Of a stretch of DNA of 64,000 nucleotides, positions 33,546 to 43,983 are shown piece after piece (positions within the stretch are counted from its first letter, which is position 1; every line of letters begins with the position of its first letter). This stretch comes from Cyclobacterium sp. 1_MG-2023. GTDB lineage: Bacteria > Bacteroidota > Bacteroidia > Cytophagales > Cyclobacteriaceae. The notes under the pieces were generated by a model. The model saw only the letters and a list, made by a program, of their open reading frames with translations. It was not told the origin of the DNA and did not search any database. The stretch spans positions 43,328 through 107,327 of the forward strand of contig NZ_JAUOPC010000017.1 of the NCBI RefSeq assembly GCF_030546805.1, read 5' to 3'. The translations under genes and the position numbers were made by a program.

Positions 33546-35798
33546 TTAATATCTTAGTCCAACCTTAATTCCACCATAAAAGTTTCTTGTCGCTGCCGGT
33601 TGGAAATACCTTCCGCCATATGGATTAAGATCATTGCCCAGGCTATAGCTCGCATTGGTTAAATTCTGTACCCCAAAATACAACTCGAGATCAAGGGCAT
33701 TACCTACATCTCCTCTCCAGCCTACCCTTGAATTCATCAAGTGGTATGCTTCCTGAAATACTGTATTGGCATCATTCAATGGAATATCATCCACAAACTG
33801 ATGGGTAAAGTTCAAGTAAAACCCGGGTTTGGTCTTGATATCCAATTGATTGGACAAGGTATGTGGAGCCACACCTGTAAGGTCATTTCCACTATAATCA
33901 TTGTCTCCTTTTACGAAATCTACAAACTCAAAATAGTGACCTGTAAATGAATGGGTAATTTTAGCTTCCTGCACAAATCCCAATTGTTTCCTTATCAAAG
34001 CATAATCTACCATCAACTCTAACCCCTTCTGATTGGTCGCTCCGGCATTCCTGAAAAGTACTACGCCTTGCTCATTCACGAAGGTGGTGATGGTTTCATC
34101 CAGTTTAAAATAGAAAACCGAGCCATCCACATTTACCCTTCCTTTATTAAAGCTGGAACGGTAACCCAGTTCATAATTCACTCCTTTTTCAGCTTCCAGA
34201 TCCAAATTGATGGATCCCTCATTGGTTCTTACCTCATCTATGGTTGGTGGAGAAAAACCGGAGCTAATGCTAGCATGTAAAGCTGAATTGGCGTTAATTT
34301 TTGCCGACAATGCTACCCTAGGTACAACTACAGGATCAAATGTACGTTTGGCATTGGAGGGTACGCCGTTGATCGCATCTATATTTCTGGCGATATCAAA
34401 GCTGGAAAAGTTCTCACTTAAACCTACTGTCATAAGCAAGTTATCGGTAAGCTCTGCTTCTAGCTGCTGAAATAGGAAAGCAGTGGTGGTAAGCAATTCA
34501 TCTCCAAAACGAACGGTATCAATCTGTCCTCCATTGTTTCCGAAATTCAGAGCAGAGGTCTTGGAAAACTGGTATTCCCCACCTCCTATAAGTCTAACCG
34601 GAATATTGGCCCAGATGTCATCATAGGTAAAACTGGTTCTACCACCATAGCTAAACTGCGTTTCTTTTTTGTAATCCAGGTTAAAAGGATTCTCAAAATC
34701 GGTGGTATTGATATATAGTGAGGTTTTGTTGTCCAGATTATGGTTAAACCTGTAGTCATGTGACAAGGTACCATACATGGATTTTTGTTTGATCGAAGCA
34801 TTTTGTTCTGCAGATCCTGGTCTTGCCTGTTGTGGATTTTCTGCCACCTGATCGGCTGTCAAAGCTCCCGGCAACTCATAGAAAAGGTCGGAATAAAGGA
34901 TTTGTGTGGTAAGCTTCTGTTTCTTTGAAGGCTGATAGTAACCGGTTACTTGCACGACCTCTCTGTCCATGGCCGTATGGTCTCTGTACCCATCCGATTT
35001 TTGGCTGGCATAGGCCACAGATACCCCACCATTTTCCAATTTTTGATCAACCCCTAAGCGATACCGAACCAGTCCAAAATCACCTACAGAAAGATCCGCG
35101 CTAATCCTATTTTGGTCTATACTTTCCTTACTGGTAAAGCTAATTACCCCTCCGTTTCCTGCACCATAAATACTGCCGGCCGGACCTTTGATTATTTCTG
35201 TATTTTGAATATTGGATAAGTCAAGCATGTTCAATGGCGTGGTACCGTCTGCCGCGGTAAAAGGCATGCCATTCCAGTAAACCTTCACATTTCTTACCCC
35301 AAATGGAGCACGCAAAGAACTACCTCGGATAGAAACCCGGTAACTGGCCGGTGCCCTTTCCTCTATACGTATTCCGGGCTTTGTGTTGAAAGCCTGAACC
35401 AAGGAGGTTTCATTAAATCGATATAAATCCGATTCTGCAACCCTGGCGATTCCTGCAGCCTGTTCCAACAATGGCCTTTCAGAATCAAAGGAGCTGACCA
35501 ATACTTCTGTCAAAGCATTTTCTCCTCTTTCCAAGTATACCGTTACTTCACCTGAAGCCGGCACCAAAATTACTTGATCAACAAAGGCAATATGTGAGAA
35601 CAGCAAATTAGAAGGCTCAGTCAAGTCTACTGTCAACTCTCCCTGCTCATTGGCAGTTACCGCTTTTCGGGTGTCTACCTTTACCGTAACAAAAGACACA
35701 GGTTCTTGAGAATCAGCATCCAAAACCTTAATATTCGTCTGCGCCAAAAGCCCCATCGGAAGGAGCAATATTAATAATAGTTGTAATGTTAATTTCAT
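33546..35798 (-). CDS. TonB-dependent receptor
   Basis: The start at 35798 gives a clean signal peptide (MKLTLQLLLILLLPMGLLAQ). The upstream ATG at 35939 would add 47 residues unlike a leader. A carboxypeptidase-like domain, a plug with VSIRGSSLRAPFGVRNVKVY and GPAGSIYGAGNGG, and a beta barrel ending GGIKVGLRY follow. The receptor imports an unknown ligand across the outer membrane. No SusD-like partner is next to it, so it is not a typical polysaccharide utilisation receptor; a metal or cofactor cargo is possible. Nitroreductase and gldD follow closely. Confidence 0.88.
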   Translation of the reverse strand: MKLTLQLLLILLLPMGLLAQTNIKVLDADSQEPVSFVTVKVDTRKAVTANEQGELTVDLTEPSNLLFSHIAFVDQVILVPASGEVTVYLERGENALTEVLVSSFDSERPLLEQAAGIARVAESDLYRFNETSLVQAFNTKPGIRIEERAPASYRVSIRGSSLRAPFGVRNVKVYWNGMPFTAADGTTPLNMLDLSNIQNTEIIKGPAGSIYGAGNGGVISFTSKESIDQNRISADLSVGDFGLVRYRLGVDQKLENGGVSVAYASQKSDGYRDHTAMDREVVQVTGYYQPSKKQKLTTQILYSDLFYELPGALTADQVAENPQQARPGSAEQNASIKQKSMYGTLSHDYRFNHNLDNKTSLYINTTDFENPFNLDYKKETQFSYGGRTSFTYDDIWANIPVRLIGGGEYQFSKTSALNFGNNGGQIDTVRFGDELLTTTAFLFQQLEAELTDNLLMTVGLSENFSSFDIARNIDAINGVPSNAKRTFDPVVVPRVALSAKINANSALHASISSGFSPPTIDEVRTNEGSINLDLEAEKGVNYELGYRSSFNKGRVNVDGSVFYFKLDETITTFVNEQGVVLFRNAGATNQKGLELMVDYALIRKQLGFVQEAKITHSFTGHYFEFVDFVKGDNDYSGNDLTGVAPHTLSNQLDIKTKPGFYLNFTHQFVDDIPLNDANTVFQEAYHLMNSRVGWRGDVGNALDLELYFGVQNLTNASYSLGNDLNPYGGRYFQPAATRNFYGGIKVGLRY

Positions 35799-35947
35799 TT
35801 TTTGTTTTTTATAATAGTGGTGGTTAAGTTTCAAGCGTAAAATTAAACCATTTTTAAGGGAAAGTAACACCAATGAAAAAAACCTTGGACTGTTAATCAA
35901 AAATTTAATAACTTGTTCGAGTATTTTCATTTTACCCAAAAAATATT

Positions 35948-36490
35948 ATGGATAGAAGATCCGCTATGAAGCAATTAGCAATTCTTACCGGAGGGGCGGT
36001 CATGATGCCTGCCTGCAACTTCAGTGAGGAATCGATTTTGCAAGCCTATCAAAACCTAAAAGTTACCCAAAGCGATCATGCTTTGCTAAGCCAAGTGACC
36101 AATACCATTTTTCCAGGCACCACACTTAAAAAAGCCGAAGAATTGATGATTCCGGACTTTGTTCTGCTTATGAGTAACGATTGTCTGAACGCCGATCAAC
36201 AAAATGGTTTTGTAAAAGGGCTTAAAGGCTGGGATGATTTTTCAAAGAAAACCTTTGGTAAGGCATTTTCTAAAATGGACCAAAATGAAGCCGAAGAAGC
36301 CATAATAAAAGGAATGGCATTGGAAGGAGAGAACGACAGTGAAGCCGGCCATACCCGCCAATTCTTGAATACCACCAAACGTTTTGCCTTGCAGGGATAT
36401 CTTAATTCTGAATATTTTATGACAGAGATAAAGCCATACGAACTGGTTCCCGCACGTTTTTATGGTAGTAAATTAATTGAAAACGCATAA
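35948..36490 (+). CDS. Gluconate 2-dehydrogenase subunit 3 family protein
   Basis: The 180-residue protein has an N-terminal segment MDRRSAMKQLAILTGGAVMMPAC resembling a twin-arginine or lipoprotein signal. The rest, with VTNTIFPGTTLKKAEELMIPDFVL and a FKGL-like region, fits the small gluconate 2-dehydrogenase subunit 3 family. In that family this subunit assists export and assembly of the GMC-type large subunit. The large subunit gene follows after 16 bp, which supports the pairing. Sugar specificity is not established. Confidence 0.82.
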   Translation: MDRRSAMKQLAILTGGAVMMPACNFSEESILQAYQNLKVTQSDHALLSQVTNTIFPGTTLKKAEELMIPDFVLLMSNDCLNADQQNGFVKGLKGWDDFSKKTFGKAFSKMDQNEAEEAIIKGMALEGENDSEAGHTRQFLNTTKRFALQGYLNSEYFMTEIKPYELVPARFYGSKLIENA

Positions 36491-36506
36491 ACTTAGATAG
36501 GACCCA

Positions 36507-38216
36507 ATGGCCAATTTGAATATAAAAAGCAAAAAAGAAAACAGCTATGATGCCATCGTCATCGGCTCCGGAATAAGTGGAGGATGGGCTGCCAAAGAAT
36601 TTTGTGAGAAAGGATTGAATACCCTGGTACTTGAAAGAGGCCGGGAAGTAAAGCATGTCAAAGATTATCCCACCACCAACAGCATGCCTTGGGAACTTGA
36701 GCACAGGGGAGGAATACTCCAAAATGTGAAAGAGGAAAACCCGGTTGTGAGCAGGTGCTACGCCTATAAAGAAGATACACAGCATTTTTTCGTTAAAGAT
36801 ACCGAACATCCTTATGTTCAAGAAAAGCCATTTGACTGGATTCGTGGCTACCAAACCGGAGGAAAATCTCTGCTTTGGGCCAGACAGGTACAACGTTGGA
36901 GCGATTTTGATTTTGAAGGCCCCGCAAGAGATGGATTTGCAGTAGACTGGCCCATACGCTACAAAGACCTGGCACCTTGGTACAGCCATGTAGAAAAATT
37001 CATTGGTGTATCCGGTAACAAAGACGGAAAGCCCAATTTGCCGGATGGGGAGTTTTTACCTCCCTTTGAACTAACTGCCGGAGAAAAATATTTTAAGGAG
37101 TTCCTGAAAAACAATTACCCTGAAAGGGAGATTGTTGTGGCACGCTGTGCCCATATCACCGGCAACCAAGAATTCTATGCCAAGCAGGGTAGAACCCTTT
37201 GCCAAAACAGGACCCTTTGCCAGCGTGGTTGTCCATTTGGCGGATATTTCAGTAGCAATTCCTCCACCCTTCCATGGGCTGCCAAAACAGGCAACCTTAC
37301 CATGCATCACCATGCAGTGGTACACTCTATCATTTATGATGATGAAAAAGGAAAGGCCACAGGAGTAAGGGTGATCGATGCCCAAACCAAAGAAATGAAA
37401 GAGTTCTATGCAGAAGTCATTTTTGTCAATGCCAGTGCTTTGAATACCAATTTAATTTTGCTGAATTCTACTTCCAGCCGCTTTCCCAATGGTCTTGGCA
37501 ATGACAGTGGGGTGCTGGGTAAATATGTTGCCTTCCATAATTATCGTGCAGGCATCTCTGCAGAATACGATGGATTGAAGGAATACACGACTGAAGGAAG
37601 AAGACCTACTTCAGGTTATTTCCCCAGGTTCAGGAACCTACATAAACAAGAAACAGACTTCTTAAGAGGCTATGCAGCGGGCTTTAGCTCAGGAAGAAGC
37701 ACGCACAGCGACTATTCAGGTATAGGCGATGAACTGGAAAAATCCATGGCAAAAGCACCGGAGTATGGTCCTTGGCGCATGGGTTCCCACATGATGGGGG
37801 AAACCATTCCAAAAGAAGAAAGCCAGGTAAGCCTAGACTCCGAACTTAAGGATGAATGGGGTATACCACAATTGAAAATCGCCATGGATTATGACGACAA
37901 TGATGAGGCCATGATCAAGGATTATTTAGAGCAAATGTCGGAAATGTTTGAAGCAGCAGGTTTTACCAATATCCGCACTAGGGATGACAAACGTGCGCCC
38001 GGCCTTGACATCCACGAAATGGGAGGAGCCCGAATGGGCAAAGACCCAAAAACATCGGTACTCAACAAATGGAATCAAGTGCATGCCTGCCCTAATGTAT
38101 ATGTCACGGATGGTGCCTGCATGACCTCCACCAGTACCCAAAACCCTTCCCTAACCTATATGGCCATTACGGCAAGAGCAGTAGACCATGCAGTGAAGAC
38201 AAGGGGTAAAAGTTAA
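36507..38216 (+). CDS. GMC oxidoreductase (FAD-dependent large subunit)
   Basis: The 569-residue flavoprotein has the FAD loop IVIGSGISGGWAAKEF (residues 15-30) and the GMC-type C-terminal YVTDGACMTSTSTQNPSL. A Cys-rich stretch (CQNRTLCQRGCPFGG) lies in the middle, as in many gluconate-type dehydrogenases. It probably oxidises a sugar or polyol in the periplasm. It has no signal of its own, so it would ride with the Tat-signalled small subunit encoded just upstream. No cytochrome c subunit gene is present nearby. A strong terminator follows. Confidence 0.88.
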   Translation: MANLNIKSKKENSYDAIVIGSGISGGWAAKEFCEKGLNTLVLERGREVKHVKDYPTTNSMPWELEHRGGILQNVKEENPVVSRCYAYKEDTQHFFVKDTEHPYVQEKPFDWIRGYQTGGKSLLWARQVQRWSDFDFEGPARDGFAVDWPIRYKDLAPWYSHVEKFIGVSGNKDGKPNLPDGEFLPPFELTAGEKYFKEFLKNNYPEREIVVARCAHITGNQEFYAKQGRTLCQNRTLCQRGCPFGGYFSSNSSTLPWAAKTGNLTMHHHAVVHSIIYDDEKGKATGVRVIDAQTKEMKEFYAEVIFVNASALNTNLILLNSTSSRFPNGLGNDSGVLGKYVAFHNYRAGISAEYDGLKEYTTEGRRPTSGYFPRFRNLHKQETDFLRGYAAGFSSGRSTHSDYSGIGDELEKSMAKAPEYGPWRMGSHMMGETIPKEESQVSLDSELKDEWGIPQLKIAMDYDDNDEAMIKDYLEQMSEMFEAAGFTNIRTRDDKRAPGLDIHEMGGARMGKDPKTSVLNKWNQVHACPNVYVTDGACMTSTSTQNPSLTYMAITARAVDHAVKTRGKS

Positions 38217-38256
38217 ATCAAAATAAAATAGGAAGACCCAAAAGATCAATCAGACA

Positions 38257-38284
38257 GGCCGGAAATATTTTCCGGCCTTTTTTT
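38257..38284 (+). terminator. Rho-independent terminator after the GMC gene
   Basis: GGCCGGAAA (38257-38265) and TTTCCGGCC (38269-38277) make a 9-bp stem with a TAT loop, followed by seven T residues. It lies 41 bp past the GMC oxidoreductase stop. Confidence 0.9.
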
Positions 38285-38542
38285 GGGGTTGGCGTTGGGC
38301 TTCAGGAGGTCGATTGATTATAAAGACTTGAGATTTTGTCAGCGTTATTGCTAAAAACTGGCAACAATACCGCCAAAATCATTATCCAAATTCATTCTTA
38401 CCATGGGCTACACCCATTGCTAATTTGTTTCAGCCTTTCAGGCCTTTTGTGGAATAGGTTTGCTCCCGAAACTATTTTTCAGCTTTATAATTGACAATGT
38501 ATCAGCTATTTAATAACTTATAACAAATAAAACCCTAAAGCC

Positions 38543-38662
38543 ATGAACATCGTTTGGATAGTTATTTTACTTATTGCTGCAGCGCTAGGAGGAGCATTCG
38601 CTTATTTGATGGTAAATAAGATAAAGTCAGGACAAAAATCAATTAGAGATAAATCCCTCTAA
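38543..38662 (+). CDS. Small single-helix membrane protein (39 aa, hypothetical)
   Basis: ATG at 38543 to TAA at 38660-38662 encodes a 39-residue protein. Residues 4-22 (VWIVILLIAAALGGAFAYL) form one strong transmembrane helix, followed by a short basic tail with NKIKSGQKSIRDK. It stands alone between a terminator 259 bp upstream and another hairpin 52 bp downstream, so it has the layout of a real mini-gene. No family was recognised. The function is unknown. Confidence 0.5.
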   Translation: MNIVWIVILLIAAALGGAFAYLMVNKIKSGQKSIRDKSL

Positions 38663-38713
38663 AGGAATAAAGAAACTGAAAGTTCAGTACTCATGACAAA
38701 TTAAAACAGAAAA

Positions 38714-38750
38714 GCGGTAAAGTTCCTTTAGAACATTTACCGCCTTTTTT
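38714..38750. terminator. Rho-independent terminator
   Basis: GCGGTAAA with GTTC, and GAAC with TTTACCGC, form a stem with one bulged base followed by seven T residues. It ends the small 39-aa gene and sits 26 bp past the lspA stop, so it can also serve the minus strand. Confidence 0.85.
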
Positions 38751-38775
38751 TACTTTTTAACTATCCGATAAATCT

Positions 38776-39417
38776 TTACTTTTCGTCAATAAATTGCTTT
38801 TGGATATGGTCCTCTTCTTCTTTTTCTCCATGTTCCTCATTTTCTTCATCAAAGAAACGCTTCTGGAAAATTAGGATGATACCTACACCTACAAAAATGG
38901 AAGCATCTGCTATATTAAAGATTGGCCATAGGGCAGTATAGCCTCCGCCAAATATTGGGATCCATTCAGGTACAAAACCTTCCCAGATGTCAATGTAAAA
39001 CATGTCCACAACTTGTCCATGAAACCATGGGGTGGCAGCATCAAAAGGAGCGTTCCCAAGCCAAACACCGTAAAAGATGCTGTCAATAAGATTACCCACT
39101 GCTCCTCCGAGTATCATGGCAATACATATAATGTATCCCGGGTGCGCTTTTTTAGTAATTAGGGAATACAAATAATAACCAATCCCAAACATGGCCACCA
39201 ATCGAAAGCTGGTCAGTAATAGTTTACCATATTCGGAACCCAATTGCATGCCAAATGCCATTCCCGGGTTGGTGGTATAATGGAGCTTGAACCAATCTCC
39301 AAAAACTTTGATCTGTCCTGCTGTGCCAAAATCCATTCCGTAGTGGACCATCATCTTCACTGCTTGGTCAATCACAATCACCAATAAGGTGATGCCAAAA
39401 TATTTCCAATATTTCAT
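38776..39417 (-). CDS. lspA: Lipoprotein signal peptidase (signal peptidase II)
   Basis: The 213-residue enzyme has four membrane helices and both catalytic aspartates: Asp112 in GAVGNLID and Asp171 in FNIADASI. It cleaves the signal peptides of prolipoproteins after lipid attachment. The loop between residues 117 and 162 (WLGNAPFD to GGYTALW) is longer than in E. coli, as is usual in Bacteroidetes, and the C-terminus has an acidic-lysine tail. The ileS gene lies 3 bp upstream on the same strand; this IleS-LspA order is conserved in many bacteria. Confidence 0.95.
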   Translation of the reverse strand: MKYWKYFGITLLVIVIDQAVKMMVHYGMDFGTAGQIKVFGDWFKLHYTTNPGMAFGMQLGSEYGKLLLTSFRLVAMFGIGYYLYSLITKKAHPGYIICIAMILGGAVGNLIDSIFYGVWLGNAPFDAATPWFHGQVVDMFYIDIWEGFVPEWIPIFGGGYTALWPIFNIADASIFVGVGIILIFQKRFFDEENEEHGEKEEEDHIQKQFIDEK

Positions 39418-39420
39418 ATA

Positions 39421-42400
39421 TTATACTTTCTCTACTTTAACGGCGAGTTCAAACTCATCCATGTCCAAAACGGTAGAATTATTACTGTCTCCATCAAGGG
39501 TTAACCCCAATGCTTGTGTTTCAGTTTTGATATAGTCGGAGAAATTAAGCAAGGCCTTGTCCACCGTTGCATTAAGTGGCGCAATGTGGATACGGATTTT
39601 GTCCTGAACTTCCAGTCCCATGTCCTTACGGAAATTTTGGATCCTGTTAACAAAATCCCTGGCAATGCCTTCTTCCTTCAATTCGGTGCTTAGGGTAACA
39701 TCCAAGGCCACCGTGATGCCATTGTCTGTAGCTACAGACCAACCAGGGATATCCTGTGACTGGATCAATACTTCTTCCAGTTTAAGTGTGGCAGCTTCTC
39801 CATCAATGCTGATTTCTACCTGTCCTTCCTTCTCGATTTGAGCGATTTCTTCTTTGCCCCATTGCTGAATGAGCTGGTTGACAGCCTTCATTTTAGGACC
39901 AAAACGCTTACCCAAAAGGGCGAAATTGGGCTTGACACTTTTTACCAAAATGTCAGAAGTATCATCTATGTATTCAATTGATTTTATATTGACTTCTGAT
40001 TTTATTAGGTCCTCTACATGCTCAATCAAGCCTTTGGTCTCTGCATTTAAAACAGGGATAAGTACTTTCTGAAGCGGCTGTCTTACCTTTAATCTTTCCT
40101 TTTTCCTTAAGGAATGCACCAAAGATGAGATGTCTTGGGCCAACTGCATGCTGTTTTCCAAGGACAGGTTGATCAAGGCCTCATTGGAAGGCTTCCAATC
40201 TGTCAAATGCACAGACAAAGTTTTGTTTTCCAAGCTTGAAGTAAGATTCTGGTACAACCAATCCGAATAAAAAGGTGCCACAGGGGACATCAATCCGGCA
40301 ATCACTTCCAAGCATTCATACAAGGTCTCATAGGCAGCCTGCTTGTCTGCATTCATGTCGCCTCTCCAAAATCGTTTTCTTGCCAAACGCACATACCAGT
40401 TGGACAGTTGATCCACAGTAAAATTCATGATGGCCCTGGAGGCAGGCGTTATGTCATAATTTTCGTAGGCCGTTTCTGTTTCCTTGATCAATGACTGCAA
40501 CTTGGAAAGGATCCATCGATCCAGTTCGGGCCGTTCATTCACAGGGATTACATTGGCTGCATCGTAAGCAAAGGCATCCAAATTGGCATACAGCGCAAAG
40601 AAATTATAAGTGTTTTGAAGGGTTCCAAAGAATCTTCTTTGCACTTCCACTACGCCTTCTTTGTTGAATTTAAGGTTGTCCCAAGGGTTGGCATTGCTCA
40701 ACATGTACCAACGCAAGGCATCCGGTCCAAATTCCTTAAGGGTTTTGAAAGGATCCACAGCGTTGCCCAGACGTTTGGACATTTTGTTGCCATTTTTGTC
40801 CAGCACCAGGCCGTTAGCGATTACATTCTTGAAAGCTACGCTATCAAATAACATTACCGCCAGCGTATGCAGGGTAAAGAACCACCCCCTTGTTTGGTCA
40901 ACACCTTCTGCGATAAAATCTGCAGGATAATTGGCTTTGAAGATCTCTTCATTTTCAAAGGGATAATGCCACTGGGCATAAGGCATGGCCCCGGAATCAA
41001 ACCATACATCGATAAGATCAGGTTCGCGGAACATTTTGTCTCCGTTTTCTGCTACCAATACGATATCATCTACAAAAGGCCTGTGAAGATCCACCTCTTT
41101 GCCTTTGTAGGGAGATTCTTTCATATATCCTTTAGCTATCGATTCTTCTATGGCTGCTTCCAGTTCAGCTACTGAACCTATACACCTGGTTTGGGTGCCC
41201 TCCTTATTTCTCCAGATAGGCAAAGGTGTTCCCCAAAATCTAGAGCGACTAAGGTTCCAGTCCACAAGGTTCTCCAGCCAATTGCCAAACCTACCTGTTC
41301 CGGTAGATTCAGGCTTCCAATTGATGGTTTTATTAAAGGCTACTAGCTTGTCTTTATAGGCAGTGGTTTTGATAAACCAACTTTCAAGCGGATAATACAA
41401 GATAGGCATATCCGTACGCCAGCAATGTGGGTAGCTGTGCTCGTACTTTTCTACTTTAAATGCCTTGTTTTCATTTTTTAAAATGATGGAAATGATGACA
41501 TCCGTACTTTTGTATGCTTTGTCATTTTCATCATCGTGGGTATAATTTTTTACGTAAAAGTCATCCGCAGTAAAGGTCTTATGAACCTGAATGGAATGTT
41601 CCTCCATTTTGGACAATAAATACTCGCCCACCACTGGAAGGAACTTTCCTTTTTTATCCACAATAGGGATTTCCATCCCCTTCTCATCTTTCAGGAATAT
41701 TCCAGGAACATCCTGCTGCACGAGCGTTCTAAAATCATCCGCACCAAAAGCTTTGGCCAAATGCACGATTCCTGTACCATCTTCAGTGGTTACATAATCT
41801 GCGGAAATCACGGTAAAAGCCGGTTCGGGAAGTGCCAAAGCATCGATAGGGAACAATTGTTCGTACTTCATTCCTATCAAATCCTTGCCTTTTATTTCCT
41901 CCACTACTTGGTAAGGAATGACCTTGTCTCCCGGCTTGTACGCAGACAGATCTGCTTCAGCACCTTTGGGGTTAAAATAAGCAGACATCCTGGCCTTGGC
42001 CAATAGTACCGTTTGAGGGGCGAAGGTGTAAGGGTTAAATGTTTTGACCTTTACATAATCCAACTTCTCACCGATGGCAAGAGCTGAATTGGAAGGCAGG
42101 GTCCAAGGTGTGGTGGTCCATGCCAATATATATAGATCCTCCTCTCCTTTAACCTTAAACTGGGCTGTGATGGAAGTGTCTTTTACATCTCGATAACTAC
42201 CCGGCTGGTTAAGTTCATGCGAACTCAGGCCTGTACCTGCAGCCGGTGAATAGGGCTGTATGGTATAACCTTTGTAAATCAAGTCCTTTTCATAGAGCTT
42301 TTTAAGCAAATGCCAAAGACTCTCTACATACTTTACATCAAAAGTAATGTAAGGGTCATCTAGGTCTACCCAATAACCTATCTGTTCGGTCAGGTTGTCC

Positions 42401-42795
42401 CATTCATGCTTGTAACGCATGACGGTCTCCCTACATTTTTGATTGTATTCTTCTACGGAGATTTTTTTACCAATATCTTCTTTGGTGATTCCCAACTCCT
42501 TTTCTACCTGTAACTCTACAGGCAAGCCGTGGGTATCCCAACCTCCCTTTCTTTTTACTTGAAATCCTTTTAGTGTTTTATAGCGGCAAAAGACATCTTT
42601 AATAGCCCTTGCCATTACATGGTGAATCCCCGGGGTTCCATTGGCTGAAGGCGGGCCTTCATAAAAGGTATAGGAAGGTGCACCCTCCCTATTGCTAATG
42701 GATTTTTCAAAAACGGCATTGTTTTTCCAAAAAGCCAATACGTCCTCCCCTATTTTGGGGTAATCTACCTGTTTAAACTCCTGATATTTCTTCAC
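39421..42795 (-). CDS. ileS: Isoleucyl-tRNA synthetase
   Basis: The 1124-residue class I synthetase attaches isoleucine to tRNA-Ile. The HIGH-type signature occurs as PPSANGTPGIHH (residues 48-59), in the form typical of eukaryote-like IleS. KMSKR lies at residues 671-675. The editing domain occupies roughly residues 200-420 and includes TTEDGTGIVHLAKAFG. Length and motifs fit the second IleS clade, which often tolerates mupirocin; tolerance here is not tested. It is co-transcribed with lspA. Confidence 0.96.
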   Translation of the reverse strand: MKKYQEFKQVDYPKIGEDVLAFWKNNAVFEKSISNREGAPSYTFYEGPPSANGTPGIHHVMARAIKDVFCRYKTLKGFQVKRKGGWDTHGLPVELQVEKELGITKEDIGKKISVEEYNQKCRETVMRYKHEWDNLTEQIGYWVDLDDPYITFDVKYVESLWHLLKKLYEKDLIYKGYTIQPYSPAAGTGLSSHELNQPGSYRDVKDTSITAQFKVKGEEDLYILAWTTTPWTLPSNSALAIGEKLDYVKVKTFNPYTFAPQTVLLAKARMSAYFNPKGAEADLSAYKPGDKVIPYQVVEEIKGKDLIGMKYEQLFPIDALALPEPAFTVISADYVTTEDGTGIVHLAKAFGADDFRTLVQQDVPGIFLKDEKGMEIPIVDKKGKFLPVVGEYLLSKMEEHSIQVHKTFTADDFYVKNYTHDDENDKAYKSTDVIISIILKNENKAFKVEKYEHSYPHCWRTDMPILYYPLESWFIKTTAYKDKLVAFNKTINWKPESTGTGRFGNWLENLVDWNLSRSRFWGTPLPIWRNKEGTQTRCIGSVAELEAAIEESIAKGYMKESPYKGKEVDLHRPFVDDIVLVAENGDKMFREPDLIDVWFDSGAMPYAQWHYPFENEEIFKANYPADFIAEGVDQTRGWFFTLHTLAVMLFDSVAFKNVIANGLVLDKNGNKMSKRLGNAVDPFKTLKEFGPDALRWYMLSNANPWDNLKFNKEGVVEVQRRFFGTLQNTYNFFALYANLDAFAYDAANVIPVNERPELDRWILSKLQSLIKETETAYENYDITPASRAIMNFTVDQLSNWYVRLARKRFWRGDMNADKQAAYETLYECLEVIAGLMSPVAPFYSDWLYQNLTSSLENKTLSVHLTDWKPSNEALINLSLENSMQLAQDISSLVHSLRKKERLKVRQPLQKVLIPVLNAETKGLIEHVEDLIKSEVNIKSIEYIDDTSDILVKSVKPNFALLGKRFGPKMKAVNQLIQQWGKEEIAQIEKEGQVEISIDGEAATLKLEEVLIQSQDIPGWSVATDNGITVALDVTLSTELKEEGIARDFVNRIQNFRKDMGLEVQDKIRIHIAPLNATVDKALLNFSDYIKTETQALGLTLDGDSNNSTVLDMDEFELAVKVEKV

Positions 42796-43189
42796 TGTAA
42801 TTAGAAAATATTATCTGTGTCTTGATGCGCCTTATTTTTTAGGACATTTGTAATCTGTCCAAAACGAAGCCGTAAAGTTAATAGAAAACAGGGGTATATG
42901 TATGGCAATTGAAGAAAATCTATGCACTTGGCCTACTGAGACTAAGAGAAACATCAATTTAGCAGTTTTAAATAGGGTCTATGCTCAAGTAATTGCTTTT
43001 GAGCTGGCTAAATAGCCCTATAAATTATTGAATTATACCGTAGTTTTTTGGAGAAGTTAAACGAATCCAAAGGAGTAAGTAAAACGAGCACCTATTCCTA
43101 TGGCTTCGACTCCGCTCAGCCGCCGGTAGAGGGAGCAGTGCTAGTCTTGACAGTGTCGAAAAGTAATATTCTCAAGCTATTTTTTTAAT
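42796..43189. other. Intergenic region upstream of ileS with one repeat fragment
   Basis: No gene is seen in this stretch. GGCTTCGACTCCGCTCAGCC at 43102-43121 is an inverted copy of the CGGCGGCTGAGCGGAGTCGA repeat at 13174. The tandem repeat block begins directly afterwards. Confidence 0.6.
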
Positions 43190-43975
43190 ATGTTTACGAA
43201 CCCCCCCCCTTTGTCCCCCTTTGAAGAAAAGGGGGATTTTGTGCTTTCAAGGCTTACGAGCGCATACCTGATCTTACATGTCTTCAGCCCTTTATAATTT
43301 CAATAATTCAGCGATAAAATATCTTTTGCCGCAAATCCCCCTTCAAGGGGGTTAGGGGGATTATTACGGGATTGTAAACCTATACCAGTATTTAAATAAT
43401 AATCGGTAAATCAATTTTAGGACGAGTCAGGAATGTCATGCTATCTCAAGCTTATATTTTAATATGTTTACGATAAAATCCCCCTTTGTCCCCCTTTGAT
43501 GAAAAGGGGGATTTTGTGCTTTCAAGGCTTACGAGCGTATACCTGATCTTACATTTCTTCAGCCCTTTATAATTTCAATAATTCAGCGATAAAATACCTT
43601 TTGCCGCAAATCCCCCTTCAAGGGGGTTAGGGGGATTTATGCGGGATTGTAAACCTATACCAATATTTAAATAATAATCGGCAAATTAATTTTAGGACGA
43701 GTCAGGAATGTCATGCTATCTCAAGCTTATATTTTAAAATGTTTACGATAAACTCCCTGCCGATGCTGTCGGGACAGGCTCTTCTCCCCCTTTGATGAAA
43801 AGGGGGAGTTTAGTTGCTCAGGTATTTACGAGTACGTTATTGGCTTAAAATTAAGTCAGCTCATTTCAATGATGCCAATTCAGCGATAAAATACCTTTTG
43901 CCGCAAATCCCCCTTCAAGGGGGCTAGGGGGATTATTACGGTAAAGGCAAACAATCTAAACCTAATATTTGAACG
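43190..43975. repeat. Three tandem 275-bp repeat units with C-rich/G-rich palindromes
   Basis: Units start at 43190, 43464 and 43739, each with ATGTTTACGA, a CCCCCTTTGTCCCCCTTTGA block pairing with AAAAGGGGGA, a central TTACGAG stretch, and AATCCCCCTTCAAGGGGG followed by a TAGGGGGATT half. The two C/G blocks can each fold into a strong hairpin. Units 1 and 2 are nearly identical. Unit 3 is diverged and has TGCCGATGCTGTCGGGACAG inserted. They end just before the DUF559 gene. Arrays like this are family-dispersed intergenic repeats in Bacteroidetes; no coding potential was seen. Confidence 0.85.
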
Positions 43976-43983
43976 TTTCATAG

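Noticed and set aside
36417..36989. 190-aa open frame antisense to the GMC oxidoreductase
   Set aside because: It lies opposite a well-supported gene with clear motifs, shows no domain of its own, and reflects codon bias of the sense strand.
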